Program-made: the position numbers and the translations under genes
Shown: positions 6,357-9,548 of the stretch, piece after piece
Layout of the letters: each line of letters opens with the position of its first letter
Numbering within the stretch: position 1 is the first letter of the stretch
The notes under the pieces: generated by a model
Databases searched by the model: none
Told to the model about the DNA's origin: nothing
What the model saw: only the letters and a program-made list of their open reading frames with translations
Assembly (NCBI GenBank): GCA_003554685.1
Contig: PWHA01000329.1
Span: 1 to 9,548, forward strand
DNA from: Halanaerobiaceae bacterium
GTDB lineage: Bacteria; Bacillota; Halanaerobiia; Halanaerobiales; Halarsenatibacteraceae
Reading direction: 5' to 3'
Length of the DNA stretch: 9,548 nt

Positions 6357-7223
6357 ATGAAAATGATGTACGGTATGCTGATGGCTTTAACTCCGGCGGC
6401 TATATATGCAGTTTATGCCTATCGTCTGCAGGCTTTATTACTTATCATAACCGGTGTAGCCTCTGCAGTTTTAGCTGAAGCCCTATATCAAAAAATTACC
6501 GGGCAAAAGATTACAGTCAAGGATGGCAGTGCCGCTGTTACCGGCCTGCTGCTCTCATTGGCCGTTTCAATTTCCACTCCCCTTTATGCTCTGGGAATTT
6601 CAGCAGCCTTCGGTATAATTGTCGGCAAGCAGCTCTTTGGCGGTTTTGGCAAAAACCTCTTTAACCCCGCTATCTTTGGCCGGCTTTTCTATCTCTTTAT
6701 CTTCCCGGATTCTATTTTGCCCTGGCGCAGCCCTGTTGATATGGCAACCGCTGCAACCCCTCTGGAAATTTTTCGGGAAACAGGCGAAACAACCGCGGTG
6801 CTGGATCTCTTCCTGGGAAGAATCCCAGGAACAATCGGGGAAATATCTGCCCTGCTTCTGCTGATGGGAGCAGCCTACCTGATCTATAAAAAATATGCCC
6901 GCTGGAGAATTCCTGCCAGCATTCTGGCAACTGTGCTGGTGCTTTCGCTGGTCTCCGGTCAGAATCCTCTGTTTCATTTCTTTGCCGGCAGCCTGATTCT
7001 GGGATCTTTCTTTATGGCAACCGACCCGATGTCCTCACCCAGGTACCCCCGGGGTCAGATTATCTTTGGAGTCGGCATCGGCCTGATTATAATGGCCATG
7101 CGCTGGTGGGGCTGGCAGACACCGGGAGTTTATGAATTTACCGAAGGAACGACCTTTGCTATCATAGCAATGAACTTAACCGTACCCAAATTAAACAGCA
7201 TGTTCAAGCCCAGCCGTTCGTAA
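6357..7223 (+). CDS. rnfD: RnfD/NqrB-like membrane flavoprotein subunit, stand-alone
   Basis: A 288-residue polytopic membrane protein of the NqrB/RnfD family, the subunits of ion-pumping Rnf and Nqr complexes that carry a covalently bound FMN. About eight to ten hydrophobic segments are visible. Family blocks are DGSAAVTGLLLSLAV (56-70), GGFGKNLFNPAIFGR (95-109), VDMATAATPLEIF (127-139), GSFFMATDPMSSP (216-228) and FAIIAMNLTVPKLN (267-280). In RnfD and NqrB the FMN is ester-linked to the threonine of an (S/T)GAT-type motif; here TAAT places it at Thr134, with Ala replacing the usual Gly. The chain is shorter than the usual 310-350 residues and lacks the cytoplasmic N-terminal extension. No rnfC, rnfG, rnfE, rnfA, rnfB or apbE gene lies beside it: the left neighbour is divergent and a terminator follows. 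So it may act outside a canonical Rnf complex, or its partners may be encoded elsewhere. Confidence 0.88.
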   Translation: MKMMYGMLMALTPAAIYAVYAYRLQALLLIITGVASAVLAEALYQKITGQKITVKDGSAAVTGLLLSLAVSISTPLYALGISAAFGIIVGKQLFGGFGKNLFNPAIFGRLFYLFIFPDSILPWRSPVDMATAATPLEIFRETGETTAVLDLFLGRIPGTIGEISALLLLMGAAYLIYKKYARWRIPASILATVLVLSLVSGQNPLFHFFAGSLILGSFFMATDPMSSPRYPRGQIIFGVGIGLIIMAMRWWGWQTPGVYEFTEGTTFAIIAMNLTVPKLNSMFKPSRS

Positions 7224-7548
7224 AATAAAATTCACTGCTGCTAGCTAACCTGGGTCTCCTGCTCGACAGCCTGAGACTCAATAATCCAATCTTCGGGATT
7301 TAAAGCCAGGCAGAGGAAGTTGAAAAATATCCGAATTGAAACTAAAAATCCCCTTAAAGCAGCAGATTATTTCAACTGCTGACTTTAAGGGGATTATAAT
7401 TTTATGTATAAAATTTATAATTTTAAAAACTCTGTTCAAATTTTATAAAGACTCCTGTTGAATTAAAAAGAATTTCTTCTTTCAGGGAAAAATCCTTCCT
7501 GAGTTTTCCCGAAAAATCCGGTTTAAAAATTCTGTTTTAAATAAAAAA
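7224..7548. other. Intergenic region between rnfD-like gene and tRNA-His
   Basis: This spacer of 325 bases between converging transcripts has no supported gene. It contains a GC-richer block (7224-7345) with a minus-strand open stretch that lacks a start codon, the strong terminator at 7347-7395, and an AT-rich remainder with a 7-bp hairpin (GGGAAAA at 7485-7491, TTTTCCC at 7504-7510) that has no adjacent T tract. Confidence 0.6.
7347..7395. terminator. Bidirectional terminator between rnfD-like gene and tRNA-His
   Basis: AATCCCCTTAAAG (7347-7359) pairs with CTTTAAGGGGATT (7383-7395), and inside it CAGCAG (7360-7365) pairs with CTGCTG (7376-7381), with one bulged A at 7382 and a 10-base loop. 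This makes a 19-bp stem. On the minus strand it is followed by TTTTTAGTTT, on the plus strand by ATAATTTTA. It fits termination of both the rnfD-like transcript and the oncoming tRNA-His transcript. Confidence 0.88.
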
Positions 7549-7626
7549 TGGGGTGGATGAAGGGGTTCGAACCCTCGGCCTCAGGATCCACAATCCTGCG
7601 CTCTAACCGACTGAGCTACATCCACC
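7549..7626 (-). tRNA. tRNA-His (anticodon GTG)
   Basis: Read on the minus strand the cloverleaf is complete. The acceptor stem GTGGATG pairs with CATCCAC, the D arm is GCTC...GAGC, the anticodon stem CAGGA/TCCTG encloses the loop TTGTGGA with anticodon GTG, and the T arm is GAGGG-TTCGAAC-CCCTT (one G-T pair). The histidine identity pair is present: an extra G at -1 (7626) faces C73 (7552). The 3' CCA is encoded (7549-7551). Confidence 0.97.
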
Positions 7627-7710
7627 ACATAAAATATATATTGCTGCAAACCTTCATTGCGACAATTTTGAATTCAATTTTTTGTTTCTTTGTGTTTCTT
7701 TGCGTATTTG

Positions 7711-7739
7711 ATTATAACCTGTAAAGCTTTATTTGTCAA
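7711..7739 (-). promoter_or_regulatory. Perfect consensus promoter for tRNA-His
   Basis: On the minus strand TTGACA (7734-7739), a 17-base spacer and TATAAT (7711-7716) match the sigma-A consensus exactly. The predicted start is near 7704, giving a 5' leader of about 78 bases before the mature tRNA. The leader contains AAAGAAACA twice in close succession. Confidence 0.88.
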
Positions 7740-7810
7740 GTGTTAGCAACAAATTTTTATCTCTTAATTTTGCTATTTTAAATGCCGCTTTATTTTAAAT
7801 TTCCCACCAG

Positions 7811-8995
7811 TTAATTATCGATTTTCAGCCGATAAATTTTATCATCTCCAGGCAGAGGGCTGCCCCGGCCGTCCCTATTGCTGGTCAGGAGATAAAGACT
7901 GCCATCAGGCCCTGAATTAACATCTCGAAGCCGGCCGTATCTGCCGGAATAATTATCCCGGGCAAACCAGCGCTTAATCTCAGCGGCCTGATACTGGAGC
8001 TCATCCTCTGTCTCAAAAGAAATCCTCAGCAGAGCTCTGCTTCTCAGGGTGGCAACATAAAGCACATCATCCAGAAAGACTGCTCCCGAAGGCGGTACAG
8101 CAGCATCAGGCCACATTATCAGGGGATCATGATATTCGCCATCCCCAAAATATCCAATCCTATTCGGCCAGCCATAATTTCCTCCGGGCTCAATCAGTTT
8201 GATCATATCCTTGGCCTGCAGACCGTTTTCTCCCGAAGGTCCGTGGTCACTAATAAATAAATCACCTGCAGAGTTCCAGGCCAGTCCCTGAGGGTTGCGG
8301 TGGCCCAGGCTGTAGACCGGTGAGTCCTGGTAGGGGTTATCTTCAGGCAACGATCCATCAGGGTTAAGCCGTAATATTTTGCCGGCCAGATTATCCTTTC
8401 TCTGAGCCAGGCCAGGCTGGCCGACATCTCCAGTAGTAATGTAAAGCCTGTCATCCGGCCCAAACTTGATCCGCCCGCCGTTGTGAATCCGGGCTGCCGG
8501 TATGTTATCCAGGATAACCTCTTCACTGTCAGCAGAACTTCCCCGATCCGTCAGACGGGAAATCCGGTTATAATAATTTCCATCCTCATGCTGATAGGTA
8601 TACATTGTATAGATATAGGGCTCTGCTGGAAATTCAGGATGATGAGCCAGACCCAGAAGACCGCCTTCGCCAATATGGGCCACCTCCAGCTCAGCATAGT
8701 TTACTTCAGCCAGACTGCCGTTTTCAATTAGCCTGATTCGGCCCGGACGCTCGGTAACCAGGGCCCGATCGCTTTCAGGTAGAAAAATCAACTGCCAGGG
8801 AATCTCCAGATTTTCCACCCAGCTTTCAACCTCTACCCCTTCAGGCTCATAGATAAAGACATCATCAACATCCTGGGGAGTTTCTCCCACCTCGATTGCC
8901 AGACCCTGACCGGTAAAGCTCAGCAACAGAGAAAAAACCGCCAGCAGGAAAATCACATATCTCAGAAATATCTTCTTATCTTTTATTAAATTCAT
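7811..8995 (-). CDS. Exported PQQ-type glucose/sorbosone dehydrogenase-like beta-propeller
   Basis: A 394-residue exported protein of the glucose/sorbosone dehydrogenase (GSDH, YliI/Asd-like) family: six-bladed beta-propellers, several of which oxidise aldoses with PQQ and calcium. The signal peptide is clear (MNLIKDKKIFLRYV, hydrophobic core to about 28, cleavage near GLAIE). Family blocks are IPWQLIFLP (65-73), TERPGRI (81-87), GEGGLLGLAHHPEF (109-122), IHNGGRIKFGPDDRLY (170-185), GHRNPQGLAW (231-240), DHGPSGENG (250-258), GGNYGWP (271-277) and VNSGPDGSLYLLTSNRDG (359-376). His171 aligns with the catalytic base of soluble glucose dehydrogenase and Arg233 with a PQQ-contacting arginine. An AGGGAGG site lies 8 bases before the ATG. 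The mature protein is acid-rich. No PQQ synthesis genes or electron acceptor partner are visible, so the true cofactor and substrate are uncertain. Confidence 0.9.
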   Translation of the reverse strand: MNLIKDKKIFLRYVIFLLAVFSLLLSFTGQGLAIEVGETPQDVDDVFIYEPEGVEVESWVENLEIPWQLIFLPESDRALVTERPGRIRLIENGSLAEVNYAELEVAHIGEGGLLGLAHHPEFPAEPYIYTMYTYQHEDGNYYNRISRLTDRGSSADSEEVILDNIPAARIHNGGRIKFGPDDRLYITTGDVGQPGLAQRKDNLAGKILRLNPDGSLPEDNPYQDSPVYSLGHRNPQGLAWNSAGDLFISDHGPSGENGLQAKDMIKLIEPGGNYGWPNRIGYFGDGEYHDPLIMWPDAAVPPSGAVFLDDVLYVATLRSRALLRISFETEDELQYQAAEIKRWFARDNYSGRYGRLRDVNSGPDGSLYLLTSNRDGRGSPLPGDDKIYRLKIDN

Positions 8996-9032
8996 CAGTT
9001 AAACCTCCCTGACATTTCACCGTGTTTTTTTA

Positions 9033-9068
9033 CAGAAAAAAGCAGCTTCATTGCCGTTCAACTGCTTT
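9033..9068 (-). terminator. Terminator-like hairpin in dehydrogenase 5' region
   Basis: On the minus strand AAAGCAG (9062-9068) pairs with CTGCTTT (9039-9045), with TTG/CAA able to pair inside the loop, followed by a T run (TTTTTTCTG). It lies between the tRNA-Arg terminator and the dehydrogenase start, so it is either a second block against read-through or a leader attenuator. Confidence 0.4.
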
Positions 9069-9093
9069 AATTGTAGCACAGGAAGCAGCCGTT

Positions 9094-9115
9094 TATTGTA
9101 TAGTCAGATACAATA
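9094..9115. promoter_or_regulatory. Perfect 22-base dyad, candidate operator of the dehydrogenase
   Basis: TATTGTAT (9094-9101) and ATACAATA (9108-9115) are perfect 8-base inverted arms around a 6-base spacer. The dyad would cover the -35 zone of a weak minus-strand promoter whose -10 is TACAAT (9070-9075). This is a classic place for a repressor, but the binding protein is unknown. Confidence 0.45.
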
Positions 9116-9158
9116 CCGGAATACCATAATTAAAACTTAAAATTATGCTGGATTACTT

Positions 9159-9180
9159 ATTTATCAGATTAATGATAAAT
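9159..9180. repeat. Second perfect 22-base dyad
   Basis: ATTTATCA (9159-9166) and TGATAAAT (9173-9180) are perfect 8-base inverted arms with a 6-base spacer, the same geometry as the 9094 dyad but a different sequence. It is 65 bases further upstream of the dehydrogenase gene. It could be another operator or simply AT-rich chance. Confidence 0.4.
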
Positions 9181-9390
9181 TTACTGTAACAGCTGCATAT
9201 CCATACCTCTTTTCAACATAAATTTTAGCTGTTGAAGTCAATTTATTGATGTTTTTGCATTTACTGATGATTAAATATATAACTCATTTACTATTAATGG
9301 AATCTCGTAATTTTGAGTTAATATCAACAAAAATAAAAATAGTAACATCTACAAGGGGACTGAAATGGCACAAAAATGGCACATTTCAAG

Positions 9391-9424
9391 AAAAAAAGCC
9401 TCCATCCTGGGGAAGGAGGGAGGC
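9391..9424 (-). terminator. Rho-independent terminator of tRNA-Arg
   Basis: The hairpin at 9398-9424 pairs GCCTCC with GGAGGC and TCCT with AGGA across one mismatch, with a 5-base loop. On the minus strand it is followed directly by seven T residues (9391-9397). It lies about 30 bases downstream of the tRNA-Arg 3' end. Confidence 0.9.
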
Positions 9425-9455
9425 CCGACATCATTGATATTTCGGTAAGGTAAGA

Positions 9456-9533
9456 TGGTGCGCCCGGCAGGATTCGAACCTGCGGCCTACGGATTAGAAG
9501 TCCGTTGCTCTATCCGGACTGAGCTACAGGCGC
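9456..9533 (-). tRNA. tRNA-Arg (anticodon TCT)
   Basis: Read on the minus strand: acceptor GCGCCTG with CGGGCGC (one T-G pair), D arm GCTC...GAGC, anticodon stem ACGGA/TCCGT with loop CTTCTAA giving anticodon TCT, T arm GCAGG-TTCGAAT-CCTGC, discriminator A (9459) and an encoded CCA (9456-9458). It reads AGA, and AGG by wobble. Its promoter lies beyond the right edge, so it may be part of a longer tRNA unit. Confidence 0.97.
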
Positions 9534-9548
9534 GCTTAAATCCTCTAA

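Larger units (their letters stand above)
8996..9390. other. Intergenic region upstream of the dehydrogenase gene
   Basis: About 395 AT-rich bases without a supported gene. An open stretch on the plus strand (9246-9437) has low-complexity composition, no ribosome binding site, and runs through a terminator on the other strand. The region holds a terminator-like hairpin (9039-9068), a possible -10 (9070-9075, minus strand TACAAT), two 22-base dyads (9094-9115 and 9159-9180) and a duplicated TGGCAC motif (9366-9383). Confidence 0.6.

Noticed and set aside
9366..9383. Sigma-54-like -24/-12 element on the plus strand (TGGCAC-N5-TGGCA)
   Set aside because: The spacing fits, but it differs from the consensus at -12 and points into the antisense side of a tRNA and its terminator, with no plus-strand gene downstream. 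It also sits in a local inverted repeat (TGAAATG/CATTTCA), so chance is more likely.
9246..9437. 63-codon plus-strand open frame
   Set aside because: It has low-complexity, AT-rich composition and no ribosome binding site, and it runs through the tRNA-Arg terminator hairpin.
1..9548. CRISPR array, insertion sequence, prophage, toxin-antitoxin pair or defence system
   Set aside because: No regularly spaced repeats, transposase or integrase motifs, terminal inverted repeats flanked by target duplications, or defence-protein domains were found on either strand.

Overview
The window looks like a chromosomal segment of an anaerobic, probably halophilic, low-to-medium GC Firmicute. I favour Halanaerobiales, tentatively, from the mix of genes (pyruvate carboxylase, a DUF436/UPF0340 protein, an RnfD-like membrane protein), the purine-rich AGGGAGG-type ribosome binding sites, the AT-rich spacers between moderately GC-rich genes, and the strongly acidic exported 5'-nucleotidase. 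No 16S gene or other species-level marker is present.

Layout, left to right. The left edge cuts a minus-strand pyruvate carboxylase gene: the N-terminal 533 residues (1-1600) are present and the carboxyltransferase and biotinyl parts lie off the window. Behind it on the same strand is a rhomboid intramembrane protease (1757-2422). A 373-base AT-rich spacer with short tandem repeats and small dyads separates this from a plus-strand DUF436 gene (2796-3344). That gene converges on a large minus-strand exported 5'-nucleotidase/metallophosphatase (3574-5646), with a 14-bp perfect inverted repeat between them acting as a likely bidirectional terminator. Upstream of the nucleotidase, on the same strand, is a 66-residue unrecognised protein (5850-6050) with a beta-grasp look. 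Divergent from it is a stand-alone RnfD/NqrB-like membrane flavoprotein subunit (6357-7223) with a good promoter. Next come a second strong convergent terminator, a minus-strand tRNA-His(GTG) with a perfect consensus promoter, and a minus-strand exported sorbosone/glucose-dehydrogenase-like beta-propeller (7811-8995). A 460-base spacer with two 22-bp dyads and a terminator leads to a minus-strand tRNA-Arg(TCT) at the right edge.

How the genes relate. Apart from possible pairing of the small gene with the nucleotidase, they look like independent single-gene units with their own ribosome binding sites. The themes are central carbon metabolism (anaplerotic CO2 fixation), extracytoplasmic nucleotide salvage, membrane redox chemistry and surface sugar/aldose oxidation. 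I see no CRISPR array, transposase, phage gene or defence cassette. The best candidates for a second look are the orphan RnfD-like protein with its flavinylation-type threonine, the duplicated and degenerate C-terminal domain of the nucleotidase together with its likely TTG start, the small beta-grasp-like gene, and a PQQ-type dehydrogenase in what seems to be an anaerobe.
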